Source: Auanema rhodensis | Lineage: Eukaryota > Nematoda > Chromadorea > Rhabditida > Rhabditidae | NCBI GenBank assembly: GCA_964057225.1 | Contig: OZ059894.1 | Span: 15,468,476-15,532,475, forward strand | DNA length: 64,000 nt | Reading direction: 5' to 3' | In this document: piece after piece, positions 50,574-62,407 of the stretch | Numbering within the stretch: the stretch's first letter is position 1 | Layout: the number at the start of each line of letters is the position of its first letter | Notes under the pieces: model-generated | What the model was told of the DNA's origin: nothing | Database searches by the model: none | What the model saw: the letters and a program-made list of their open reading frames with translations, nothing else | Program-made: the position numbers and the translations under genes

Positions 50574-53369
50574 TTTTTTATTGTTCTGTACGTAAATTTA
50601 TTGTATTTCATTGAAAATTTACTTTAATCATATTGAGATATATGAAAAAATTTGCAAATAAGTTCAACCTTTATTGTCCAGAGTTTAGCCTTTAACCTCT
50701 AGATTTTCGACTTCAAATCAGCAGAACACGACGGAAGCAATGGTTGTTTGCACTTTCTAGTCTTTCTTCTTTCTGTTGTATCTACAGTCTTCGGAAGTGA
50801 AGAATACTAGAAAAAAGATGAGAAAATCTTCACATTATTTGAAACATGATGAACAATTTTTATTAATATATCATAAACATGTTCTTTAATTTTTTCTCAT
50901 TAGATCCTAATTGATTTGATTTTTTTCCCAATAATTTAATTTACAAAAAAAATCGTGTGGTTATAAAAAAAACAATAATAATAGTAGCAGGTTCAAAGCA
51001 TTATCAAAGGTTTCTAAATTCACACTGTGGACCTCTCGTCGTTCCGGCTAGTCGTCCCTTTAATTATTCTCTTCGTAAATATTTTTTTCTATTCAAAATT
51101 AATAGTTTTTAAACCAAATAAAGGATTATGATATTCGTAGATTAAATTATTACAATAATACTATGAAATAATTATTGTTTTCATGTTTTTAGTGAGAATG
51201 GGAAGAAGACTAATGTTGAAATGTTTTTCCTTCAAGCCATTCTGCACCATCATTCGCTATGTTCGTTTAATTCGATCGTTAACAAACCGACATGCTTGTT
51301 AAGGAATAAATAGAACAAGTATTCTACAGATTACAGTCTTCAAGAACGTTCAGTACAAATGCCGAATTGTCTATATATTATAAGAATTATATAATTGCCA
51401 TATGTATAATATATCTACATATGTTCACATGTTCAAAAAAAATGTTGACAAAAAATTAGAAATATTATTCGAAAGAAACAAAATTTCAATCATTTCCGTC
51501 AGAAAAAAAGTATTTATCAGTTGTTAAGGGAAACATGATTATTCAAAATAATTCAGTGAATTGACATAGTAAAAGACAAAATATTGAAAACAATTTGAAT
51601 ACACGTTTACGTGAGCTGTAGTTAAGGCATTTTATTTTGTCGCATGCTGACCAGATGAACGGTTGTTTCTTTAATTTCTCGATTTTTTCACTCTATAATT
51701 GATATTATCATCACACATCTCTATGTCATACTCTTCTATAATCCATCTTTACTTCGAAGGATGAAGCATGCAAGACACATAGAGTCCGAAGGGCCTTCAG
51801 ATTCCTGTACACCATATGTGCCCTTTGGACCCCTTAATGATAACGATGATACGGGTTGCTTTTGGGGGCAAAACCATATCGGTTGAATGCTCTGGCTACT
51901 TATCGTACTGAAATAGCTTTATGACAGCTGGACAGCATATGGCATGAGTTCTGTACTATTATGTCTTCCTTAACTAGAAACAGAACTGGATTTCTATTTA
52001 TTTTCAACTTTTCATATCATTCACAATGTAGTTTTAACTGAGCAAAAAAAAAAAAAAAGAAAAATTAGTTGTTCTACTGATATGTGAGTTAATCAGATAA
52101 ATTGGTTATTCCTAATAAAATGCTCATTTATTTATGATATGTTGCAACTTGTAAACATTTGTCGATCACTTACCCAACTAATGTAAATAATTTTGTTCGT
52201 GATATTCATTTTTCAAAATTTAATAATGATATTCTTATATTATATATTGCAAGATTGTTATTACTCATATAAATTCTAATAATATTATTGTTTATTAAAC
52301 TTTTTAAATGTAATTGTCTAACAGTTTTAAGAAATTATATAAATATAGATAGATATACTAGATAAAGGTTGATTTATATTAGGAAAGTTATACCTAGAAC
52401 TTTTCTTCTTATCACTGTTTCATGTTAGATATCAGACAAAAAGAGAAAGTTGCACGCTGTACCTAAGTGCGCTTTGCTGATATGTATGTTGTCTTGACGT
52501 TTTGGTGTTAATGTAAACTTTAAAACCAAGGAAAATATTATTTAATCATCAACGTGAGTTGAATTGAAAAGCGAAATTCAAACCTAGATAAGGAGAAGGT
52601 GAGCATGGTGTGAGCAGCATGATAGATAATGTAATTGAAAAGAGAGATTTAAGCAAAAACTCATGCTCATTCATCAAGTGTTGAAAAACGTTTCAAACGA
52701 TCCCCAGATTATGCAATTATTCAAGCGTTATAGGATGAGACAAGTGTGAACAATCCTAAAAGTTTCAAAAATCTCCATTCTTTCCAAAATATTTTGAGCT
52801 TAAACACAGAAGTTGCAAAATCAAAGATTGAAAAATGTAAAACAAACTATACACATAATATAGTATTTCTTGATAAGATGTTGAACTTCTTATCACCTTG
52901 CCATGTTAAATTGAATGTTTTAAGATTGTAACACGCTTCATTAAAAGAATTTTTCTGGAAAGTTCTTACTTCACTACCGGTCTATCTATTAATAACATTT
53001 GAATTTCTTTGAAAAAGAAAAATATCAAAGAGCGTGAATTGAATAGAAAGGATTCAGTATCCTCCCGTACATCTATTCAGGTTCTATACTATTACAGGCA
53101 AAACTCCCAGCGGATGATGAGATGAGAGGAGGTTGAATTTTATTTAAAAAAAACTGGATGAAGACTTTCATGCTTGCTGTCCATGCTCAATACTTCAGAG
53201 CTGTTTGAGTTTCGACCACAGTCCAGCCGGATACGATGCTCAGAACAAACAAGTGTTTAAGGTTTTTCGAAACATATATAAAGACATCTTTCCGCCTTTT
53301 CAACATTAAGTTTCTATTACATTTTCTCGACACATATTTATATATTTCTCCTAATAAATTTAATTTTCA
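50574..53369. other. Gene-free stretch upstream of CPT1 and the WAP gene
   Basis: 2.8 kb between divergent genes. It is mostly AT-rich with scattered less AT-rich patches. One patch, 51770-51910, has a hairpin (51784-51794 with 51820-51830). No exon or RNA gene was recognised. Both promoters must lie here. Confidence 0.5.
51784..51830. repeat. Inverted repeat, 11 bp stem
   Basis: GTCCGAAGGGC (51784-51794) pairs with GCCCTTTGGAC (51820-51830), with one G-T position, around a 25-base loop that is itself close to palindromic (CACCATATGTG). It could be a small hairpin RNA or simply a regulatory palindrome. Confidence 0.6.
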
Positions 53370-54528
53370 ATGAATCTGTTAATATTTTGTTGCCTATTCA
53401 TGGGAATCAACTTATCAAATATCAATGCGTATAATGGTCGCATAATCAGGTTTAGACAATTAGTTCAGAAGAAATCAGGTAATTCATTGATAAAAAATTT
53501 ACAAATGAAAAAATGCCTCATGCTGGAATCGAACCAGCGACCTTCTGTTTACTAGACAGACGCTCTGCCCCTGAGCCAATGAGGCTTAATGCACTGTTTT
53601 TTGTTTCTATTCAAGACTCTTTCACGTCATTTTCAGTGATCTAATTATTTTTTTCAATTTATTGACGAAAGTGAGAAGTGACCAAAATAGCAAAAATTCC
53701 CATCAGGAGACTGTAAACTGATTTCTTTCAGCTAACATTGACTGGTGCGATTACTGGTTGAAATTAGGTGTTGATCGTAAAGAATGTACCCACATGCTTC
53801 AGATGACAACTGAACCAACTACAACAACTACAACAACTGAAGGTTTTTTCAAAGAAAACCTATTGTTTTCTTTATTCTACATGATTTTCTTATTATTCCA
53901 GCTCCGCTCTCAGTCTGTGTAAATAAATTCTCGAAGTCATCTTGTATGTCTGATAATCGATGTGAATCAGGACTTGTAGGTTTTGTTTCTGTTTTTATTC
54001 CCAAGGAAAAACATTAAAAAAAAGTTTGAAATCAACAATACGCCATAAAAAACACGCATATTCATATGTTTATTGAAAATAAAAATAAAAATAATAATTG
54101 TTTTATTCTCGCAGATTTTCATACAGTGATTTGCACAGAGTAATTCGGAAAAATTCTTGTGAATTTTGAAAACATTATTATTATACGAAATTATTTTTAG
54201 TTGTGTTCTGAAAAAAGTGGCTCTAAATGTTGTCATCCCCCACGTGGAGTGTGTCCAACTCCTGAACAAATTGGATTTACATGTGTGGTAAGTGGATGCT
54301 CGATATGAAGTTGTTCATATACATACATACATGTATATACTTTATGCATTTCAAACAAAAAAAAAGAAGTTGAAGAAAAGAAATAGTTGTTTCAAGTTGA
54401 ACGTTATGATTGAAACGAATGAATTATAGGTTAAGCTACCAATCAGTTGGTGTGAGCATGATCGAGATTGTGGAAATAGGGATCAGAAATGTTGTCCAAC
54501 AGGTTGTAACTATAATATTTGTATCTAA
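53370..54528 (+). CDS. Small secreted Cys-rich protein with C-terminal WAP domain
   Basis: About 159 aa in five exons: 53370-53478, 53732-53842, 53902-53975, 54201-54287, 54430-54528. The signal peptide is MNLLIFCCLFMGINLSNINA. A short Thr run (TTEPTTTTTTT) divides the first part from the Cys-rich part. The end carries eight cysteines in WAP (four-disulfide core) spacing, beginning GVCPTPEQIGFTC and running through WCEHDRDCGNRDQKCC to the last C four residues after NYN. A cysteine-rich half-domain (CMSDNRCESGLLCSEK) precedes it and may be a second, degenerate WAP unit. WAP proteins are often protease inhibitors or antimicrobial; which one this is cannot be told. A tRNA gene sits in intron 1 on the other strand. 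Confidence 0.85.
53514..53585 (-). tRNA. tRNA-Thr (AGT)
   Basis: 72 bases fold into a full cloverleaf on the minus strand. The acceptor stem is GCCTCAT/ATGAGGC with discriminator A. The D stem is GCTC/GAGC. The anticodon stem is TCTGT/ACAGA with loop CTAGTAA (anticodon AGT, U33 present). The T stem is GCTGG/CCAGC with loop TTCGATT. There is no intron. It lies inside the first intron of the WAP gene, antisense to it. Confidence 0.95.
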
Positions 54529-57062
54529 ATATAATAAATATTATTTATTATGTATAGTTTAATATAATTTGTTTTCATATTACGTAGTATTTTATTATGG
54601 TTTAGATCAACTTCATAACATATAGATACATATACACATGTATAGATGTATGTATGTACATGTATATGACCATATAAGATATATTAAATTACTATAATCT
54701 TTGAATACTTTACAAAATTTGAAAAGAAACAATGCAATAGAAGCTTTTTTTATTCGTGTTTAATTATCTTTCTGTAAAAACACGACCTTACATTATTCAT
54801 AATTCATATTTTTTTTTAATAACATAGAAAACAAAAAAAAAATTCTGATCATGCTATTCTTGATCTCTGAGAACATGTCCCTATTTTTTACTTAAACAAT
54901 ACATTTTTCTTTCTTTTTGTTTGTTTTAGCTTCTCCTTTTCACGTTTTTTCTAATACTTTGAATCGTTTTATTCTCATTGCTTTCAATAACTTATGAAAA
55001 CAAATGTTTGAAGGCAATCGAAATAATTTTTCTAAACTATTTGCTGGAAAAAAAGGAGTTTTTTTAAGAATGTTCCGATCAGGAAACAATATATTTGTCG
55101 TGAGAGGATATCCAATTCCTTGTTCTACTCTATGTGAAGTCTTGTGTTCTAGATTTCGTTTAGCTTACCAATCTGAAAACAAGTAAAAATTAGTTAGTTT
55201 GGTCTGTTAAGCAATATATTCCTTTCTTCTTAGTAGTGCCAAACTCAACGGTTCCTCTTCAAATTTGCAAAAATAAATTTTCATTGTCTACAAGAAATAA
55301 GAGACTGCTTGCAAAATATATGTAGCATCAAGAGGCTCTTCAGCTATAGGCTTAGGAGGTAAAATCGCCTATATACGCTTAGAAAAGGAGAGATCATTTC
55401 TTTTTACTGAATGCAACAAGTATTATATAATATTTTAAATTAATTATTTAATTGTTCAATGTTCATTTGTACATTTGCTTAAAAAAAAAGAAATATCAAT
55501 AATTTCTTTTTTTGTATTTTGAAAAATCATTTAGTTTCAAAAAAATGTCTTATTATCAGCAATTACATTTATAATTTTGTATTCAGGTGGTCGAAAGCTT
55601 TTACATTCTCCCTCTATTAATATAGAAGTTGACTGTTCTTACGGCCAAAAAAGAGAAATAAGAAAAGATCTTCAGTATTTTCATGTCAGAATGTTTGTCA
55701 TTTTTCTCCGTTGACTTCTTCTCCTTTCTTTCCGATTTTCACTCTCTCTCTCTTGTATTGCTCTTTGTATCAGAATCTCTCTTGTCCGTATCCACACTTC
55801 CTAACTGCTTATTCTACTCTATCTCTTGGTTTTTTCCCTTTTGCGTCATCTCGCTTCATTCTTTCATTTCCATATTCTCTCTCTCTTACATCTTCACGAT
55901 CTCTCCTTTCCTCCAACTTTAGTTACTTATGTGGACGACGAAGCTCGTATGCTGTGTTTATGTCAAATGGACAACCGAATCTGTTTTTTTTGTTTTGTAT
56001 TTAAAAAAAAACTTGATGCTAATATCTAAGACTCCGTATTCGTTAAACATATAGCAATTGAAAGCTAGAACGGACTTCCATAGGAAGCTTATCAATTCAA
56101 TCTGAATATTTTCAGCTTCCATCATTTTCATAAATTTAATAAAAAAAAAGCGAAATAACTATTGTCATTTCTGCAGGAAATGAATAAAGTATTAATCTAG
56201 TATGATATTGTACAATTTTTATTCGAAAGATTGTTATGAAATTGTATCTATCATGAGAATAATCAAGATAAAATAAATTAAAAGCAATCATACTTTTAAA
56301 ACTGATTTTTTTTTCATGAAAAATGTAATAAACAAGGATATGGTTAGAAATAGAACAAAAAGGGAAAATAAACATTGACAAAGCTCATTTCCGGTTACCG
56401 AAACAGGCTTTTCCTCCCTCTTTTCTTTCTCATCACATTCAAGAGCTGACGTTATGACTTCCATTGACAAGCTTTAATTTTTTTGTTTTTTTAGTAACAG
56501 TATAAGATGAGTATATGAATTTTAGTAAGTCCATTAAACATAGTTGGAGCTATTTCTGTGCGTCAATATATTATGTGTAGTGCTACTAAGACAGAGCTAA
56601 ATGGCCAACTTAGGAAAGTGTGTAAAGAAAGTTAAAGAGTGAAAGGTACAACAACAATTTGGTTAGTATAAGTCATAGCTATATACATATCCATCTATCT
56701 CTCCATATATTCAGTTACGTATTTGAAAATGAATGAAATGAAAAGATAAGAAGTAGTGTTCGTAGTAACAACCGTTCGTAGTATCTTTACTGATTTAAAT
56801 GAGATCCACGTGAATACGTGAGATCAGCCCTCGTATATGCAAATGAAGTAATCGAGGGTTCTTAAGGATTCGAGAGAATTCAGAGAAAAGCCGTGACCAA
56901 ATGAGGAATTGGTATAATGAGACATATTTACATATATGTATGCAACGACATATATAATATATTAGCTATAGCCTACTCAGAAAGTTTTCAAAAACAATTC
57001 TTTTTTTTGTCAACCGCTTTAGGACAATTCTGTCCATATGCTTGATGCCATCAGAAGTTTAA

Positions 57063-57063
<1 letters not shown>

Positions 57064-57092
<29 letters not shown>
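57064..57092. repeat. (TA)n microsatellite
   Basis: An uninterrupted alternating TA tract of about 29 bases in the region upstream of flp-6. Confidence 0.9.
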
Positions 57093-57093
<1 letters not shown>

Positions 57094-58410
57094 GGTATAA
57101 AACTTTATATTAATTACATCATATATAAAATTATTTCGATGATTAAATGGAAAAATCTTTTATCTATATTCTGATTGCACCAGAACTATGATGTGAAATC
57201 TTTATATCTTACTTCTTTCATTTTGTAAAGAGAAAAAAACTTTTTTTTTATCATAAATCCGAGAAGATTATGATTTCAATGAAATTCTCGAAGAAAAAAA
57301 AAATGTTAGTCGTTCATTGAAATCATACAACTGATTTAATTAATCCAGATTTTGTAGGATAGACGTTTTCAGTTTTAATGATTGCTTGGACGACAAAATG
57401 ATGGAAGCCAAACGAATATGACATGGAATATAAAAAACAGACATCCAAGATATGTTGAAGTTTTTCTTTTATCACAACATTGAAACTTGAAAGAATCTTT
57501 TGAAACGAAGAATGAATAGTAAATATGATAAATGAACTAAGAAACTCCTTTCTTTCTTATACAAAAAGTTCATTGAGCTAAGAAAGCATAGAAAAAGGAA
57601 AAATATCACGATTTGAAAGAAGAAGTTCTTTTACATACTTAAGAATACATATAAATAATTCTATAATGTATGTTCACAACAGACTGTTTTGTTTGGAGGA
57701 TTAACACATTAATCTTTATGTTTATTATTTATTTTGTTCAAAAAGATTATACCTTGATCATGAACCTTCAAAACTTTTCCTATGTATTTTCGATTCGTAT
57801 GTACCAAAATAGAAAAAAACCAATTTGAAACTTTTTTAAAATAATTTTTCATTAAAGTTCGAGTAGTTAACATCTGCATGTCCATCAATTTTTTACATTC
57901 CTTTAATATTTTTTGCTATTCTTCTCAGTTTTTGCATCAGCATGTTATTGAGAACCATAGTGCAGTGTAAAGACCCTGAAGCTTTGACTTCTTCATAAGA
58001 GCTGACCGATCCATCTCTTATTCGGGAAAATAAGTAAAAGACTCTAACTTGATTATGATTCATGTAAATGAGTTTTAACGTCATTTGCTTTATGAATTCC
58101 CATGAGAACCTTAGTTAGTTACCGTATTCACGTTACGTATGACATCACTTATAAGATGAGTAAATGATATGCTAACCTTAGAATAATAAAGGAAATATGT
58201 ATATATCAAAGAAAGATATAACATATATAAAATAGAAATGGGAGGAGTGTCTATCTGAATGAAAGACATTGTGTAGGTGGTGCAGGTGAGCTTCTTGTCG
58301 CTTGTCATAAGTAGGAATCGATTATAATGAAAGACATTCAATTAAGACTCTCTGTTCACCTCAAGTTTTAAAATGAAGCTGATATTAAGGTTTGATTATC
58401 AATAAATAGG

Positions 58411-58476
58411 ATCATGATGAAGATGATGACGTGAGTATCACGATGATGATGATAATCATGATGAAGATGATGAAGA
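58411..58476. repeat. GAT/GAA triplet-rich repeat
   Basis: Interrupted ATGATGA-type triplets on the plus strand over about 65 bases. The open frame of Ile/Ser runs on the minus strand is an artefact of it. Confidence 0.8.
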
Positions 58477-59320
58477 TTTGTAAAGATTTTTCAGTTTTCA
58501 TCACTTTTTCCAATAAAAACCATTCACATGTCATAACATAATCTCGTATAACTATGTACATACATATTTCATAAATTTTTTTCAAAAATCTAACAAAAAA
58601 AATTTGTTTAGCAGAATTCAAATAATCAGCTTTGCAGTTTTGAAATTCACAAAGATTATACTTGATAAATTAGATTGAGAACTATAATGTTCATTATAAT
58701 TTGCATTGAACCTATCATTTTGCAAATCATTGTGATATCTTAATTCAATACAATGGCGATCTTTAAAATGCCCCCAACAAACTTTATACGAAAATCATGC
58801 AAACTATGTTTTTGCTTGCATTTCAGTATTTTGAACTGAATTTTCAACAAGAAAACAAAATTTAGATAAAATTTTGTTTAATTCGGTTTTCTTATGTAAG
58901 TAAAATGATATTTGGATATAAAGGCATACACATTTTTGTATATGAACACATGATTATCAGCTTAAAGTTATCAATTTCAATAATGATTCGTTTAAAATAA
59001 GTAGAATATGATGAGGTTTTGAATTATCATCCTCTTATATAATGGCGGATACTTTTCTTCATTTCTCTTAATTTTCTTCGAGAAAATTAATTTATTCAAC
59101 TCTATCGTCATATAGGATTATCAGCTTATCAATGATTACATCTATATATGCTTATATATAACTGGGTATATGCACATACACATATTCATATAAAATAATT
59201 ATTTCTCGTTTACGAAGCTTAGCCGTTCCATCTTTTCCCTTGTTCTCGATGCCTTTGTTCAGCTGAGTAGAGGGGCGGTTCCAAATTCAAGCTCATAACT
59301 CCGCCTTCTTTCAATGTTAG

Positions 59321-59393
59321 CCTCCTTTCTCTCTCTCTTTTTCTCTCTCTCTCTCTTTGTCCTCCTTCCTATTCCTCTCTCTCTCTTTCACTT
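59321..59393. repeat. CT-rich low-complexity tract
   Basis: An interrupted TC/TTC tract about 2.2 kb upstream of the flp-6 start. Pyrimidine tracts of this kind are common in nematode promoters. Confidence 0.8.
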
Positions 59394-61597
59394 TTTACAT
59401 CTTTTCTTCATTTTTACATGAATCCCCTCTCTATAGCGGATGAGGAGGTTCAGTTTAACGTATCTGACTTCGGCAGTCAGTCGTCAAGTTTGTAACTTCT
59501 TAAAAGTTCATTGCTTTCTTGTTTTGCATTCATATGCTTTTCGTCCAGGTCTGTAAGCTCTGTATTCTAACCAAGTATTCTAACTTTCCTTTCAACTACC
59601 ATTATTGAACTTTGAATACAATGGCTGATTGTATCCGGCATGTCATATATACCTTGCAACTTCATGCCATCAATATTTAATGAAACATTTAGTTTTCAAT
59701 AACTCGTCAATCTGTCACTCAGTAAGTCAAAAACTTATGTTTCTCTTTTCAAATCCGAAAACTTTGATTGAGAGTTTCATGTAATATTGAAAAATATTTC
59801 TCAGACTTATCTTACTATTCTTAGAAGTATAATTGAGTGGCGTAGTGTGGTTGTCAATTTGTCGCTGATTATAGTAACCAAATTTCCATATTCCTCCAGC
59901 TTTATACCTAATAAGAGATTTTTCTTTTAAAAAAAATAACTATATCTTCATGATATTTCCCCCACAAGACTACGGTGAGATTTTCTCATTCAAGGTAATC
60001 GTTCTAAGGATTTCGGAAAAACACAAAAAGCTCATATGAACTAATCTGGAAATATTGCCCTTTTGAGTCTTCAATTCGATTTCTGGAAAAACATTTACCG
60101 TAATTTATAAAAAAGCAATTTCGTTTTATCGTTCTCTTCGGTTTTAAGATAGATAAATGAGTCAGTAAACGATACTATGATCTACATTTTTAGTTGAGCT
60201 TCATTTCAATCTGCCATCATTTGCCATCATTCATTCTTTCACCCTTAAGGCTTCAAGCTTTCAATGTCTGAACATTGTGCTCAGTTCTAAGTTTCTAGAA
60301 GCTGAAACCATATATGAAATTAATAATTGTATATAAGAACAACGAATTATATGTTCTTACTGTATATAGATATATATATACATCACTAATCTATTTTAGT
60401 TTAAATACTGATTGTGTTTTTCTCCATTTATCCTACCAACTTTTGAGACAAACAGCTAGAGCGTGTTATGGTTATTCATTTTCTCGTATTCCATAGTTCT
60501 TTTTATATATTTTCTTAGAAAATCTGAAAAGCCATTCTCTGACATATGTATATAGAATAGTTTCAGTTTTTTTCAATATGTTTGCTTCATCCCCTCATCT
60601 TAAGCTGGTTTTTTCTATCAGATGTTTTTTACCAAATCAGGCAGCCACTTCTCATGTTGTTTCCATGAAAATCAGAAAACTATCAGTCTTTAGTTCAGAG
60701 ATCAGAATAGTTTTTCAAGCTTCTCGACTATAATTATAGTTAATTCACAACCATGTCTAGATTATGCTAATTTTTTATACTGAAATTCCGTGATGAACTT
60801 CCAGCTTGTGTTAACTAGATGAATCTTTCATTTGGAATATTTGATCATTTGACTTGGTATTCATATATTAATCTTCTTGCAATATTAAAACATTCAACTA
60901 GTCAAAGAATAATTTGTTAATGAAAGAGAATAAGATAACCTGGAAGCACATGGATTAGACTTATCAAATCCTTCAAGAAAGACTAAGAATCACGTGTGGG
61001 TGTAATGGTGTCCAGCATTCATCTTCCAGCATCTTAATGTATCACAAAGCTATATTCGTATAGGAGTATTACCACTATTTTCCAGGATATACCCTCTCCT
61101 ATCTCCTCTCATATTTCTGAAAATCGGACAAAAAATCACGAGGTCGTCCAAACAGAGGGCAATGTTTCTACGATGAGCTCAAGCGATATTTTCAATTCGC
61201 ACTAAGTCATCTTTCAGCTATTACTATGCACATCTAACACCTGTGACGAAATTCTCGTGAATTCAGCTTGCGTTGTTTAGTACATTCAACGAAACCTTTT
61301 CCGTCTAAAGACTAATATAATAGTTTTCAAGTTATTGCCATAGTTAGGCTTCCTGCCCTTCTTTCGAATGTTTCATTTTAGACAGCAATTTTGCCTATTG
61401 TTCGTGTGTTAGTGAACTCAGGCATACAATTCTCATCACTAAATTTCTACAAACACTTAGCGGAAAATCCGCGAAACTTCCTTTCCATTCTAACCTAATT
61501 ACATATTTTATACTGTTTTGCTTTCGTCGCTATTTTCTACCTTTGTTTCCATGTTTCTAAACAACTTCAGCCTTTTTTCTTTCTTTCAGACTTGAGG

Positions 61598-62241
61598 ATG
61601 AGAACAGCAATTATTTTGCTTGTTGGATCTGTCGCTGTTATTATGGCCATTAATGATCAATTCTCTGGTAAGCATCAGTATTAAAAAAACCTTTCCTATT
61701 AAAATGTTCTAGAAATGGAAAAGCGCAAATCGGCTTATATGAGATTCGGACGCTCGGATCCTGATTTGCTCAATGCCGTTGATGATATGGATGTGGAGAA
61801 AAGAAAGAGTGCTTATATGAGGTAAATCTTTTTGATAAAAAAGATTAAACAATGAAACATTATGTCCAGATTTGGTAAGCGATCGGACCCTGAAGTAATG
61901 GAAGACGAATCTATGGATATGGAAAAGAGAAAGTCCGCTTTCATGCGTTTCGGAAAGAGAAAAAGCGCTTACATGAGGTAATAACTTAATCTAATTTTGG
62001 GATATATCATTAGTTTTGAGCTATAAGGTAATTATATTTCATATTTTAGATTTGGAAAACGATCAGCCTTCGAGGATAATGATGATAGCATGAGCATGGA
62101 GAAACGGAAGTCAGCTTACATGAGGTTAGTTTATTGCTTCCGATGAATAAATTAAATCAAAAATATTTTCTATAATCTTAATATCTTGGTCAACAAATAC
62201 ATTATCACCTCATGTGTAATTACAGATTCGGACGGCGTTAA
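61598..62241 (+). CDS. flp-6: FMRFamide-like neuropeptide precursor, flp-6 type
   Basis: About 125 aa in five exons: 61598-61667, 61713-61821, 61870-61977, 62050-62124, 62226-62241. The signal peptide is MRTAIILLVGSVAVIMA. Five peptides follow: four KSAYMRF and one KSAFMRF, each preceded by a KR/EKR cleavage site and followed by Gly for C-terminal amidation. Exits are GKR, GR or GRR; the first copy uses a single Arg (FGRSDP). Acidic spacers separate them (for example SDPEVMEDESMDMEKR). C. elegans FLP-6 yields the same KSAYMRFamide, so orthology is likely. Expected in neurons, in dense-core vesicles. An acceptor-like TTCTTTCAG lies nine bases before the ATG. Three introns split the same Arg codon of the peptide (see findings). 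Confidence 0.96.
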
Positions 62242-62407
62242 AATACAAAGTACCCAAATTTCATCAGATCATAGGACTTCTATTTCTTCAAAGATCCTCG
62301 TAACATCTGTTGCTGACGTTCCTCTGAAAATAAAAAAGAACCGACTAATGAACCAACGACAATTTGCTATAAGAATCTTATAATACTATAATATATACGT
62401 TTTCGAG

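Larger units (their letters stand above)
54529..61597. other. Large gene-free region upstream of flp-6
   Basis: 7 kb with no exon chain. Open frames around 55.0 and 55.7-56.0 kb are either motif-free or products of CT-rich sequence. Tracts include (TA)n at 57064-57092, a GAT/CAT-rich stretch at 58411-58476 and CT-rich DNA at 59321-59393. A less AT-rich, promoter-like patch with GGGGCGG lies near 59270. Neuropeptide genes often have long upstream control regions, so part may drive flp-6. Confidence 0.5.

Noticed and set aside
55683-56029. Hydrophobic Ser/Phe/Leu-rich frames
   Set aside because: Three overlapping frames over CT-rich sequence; composition artefact.
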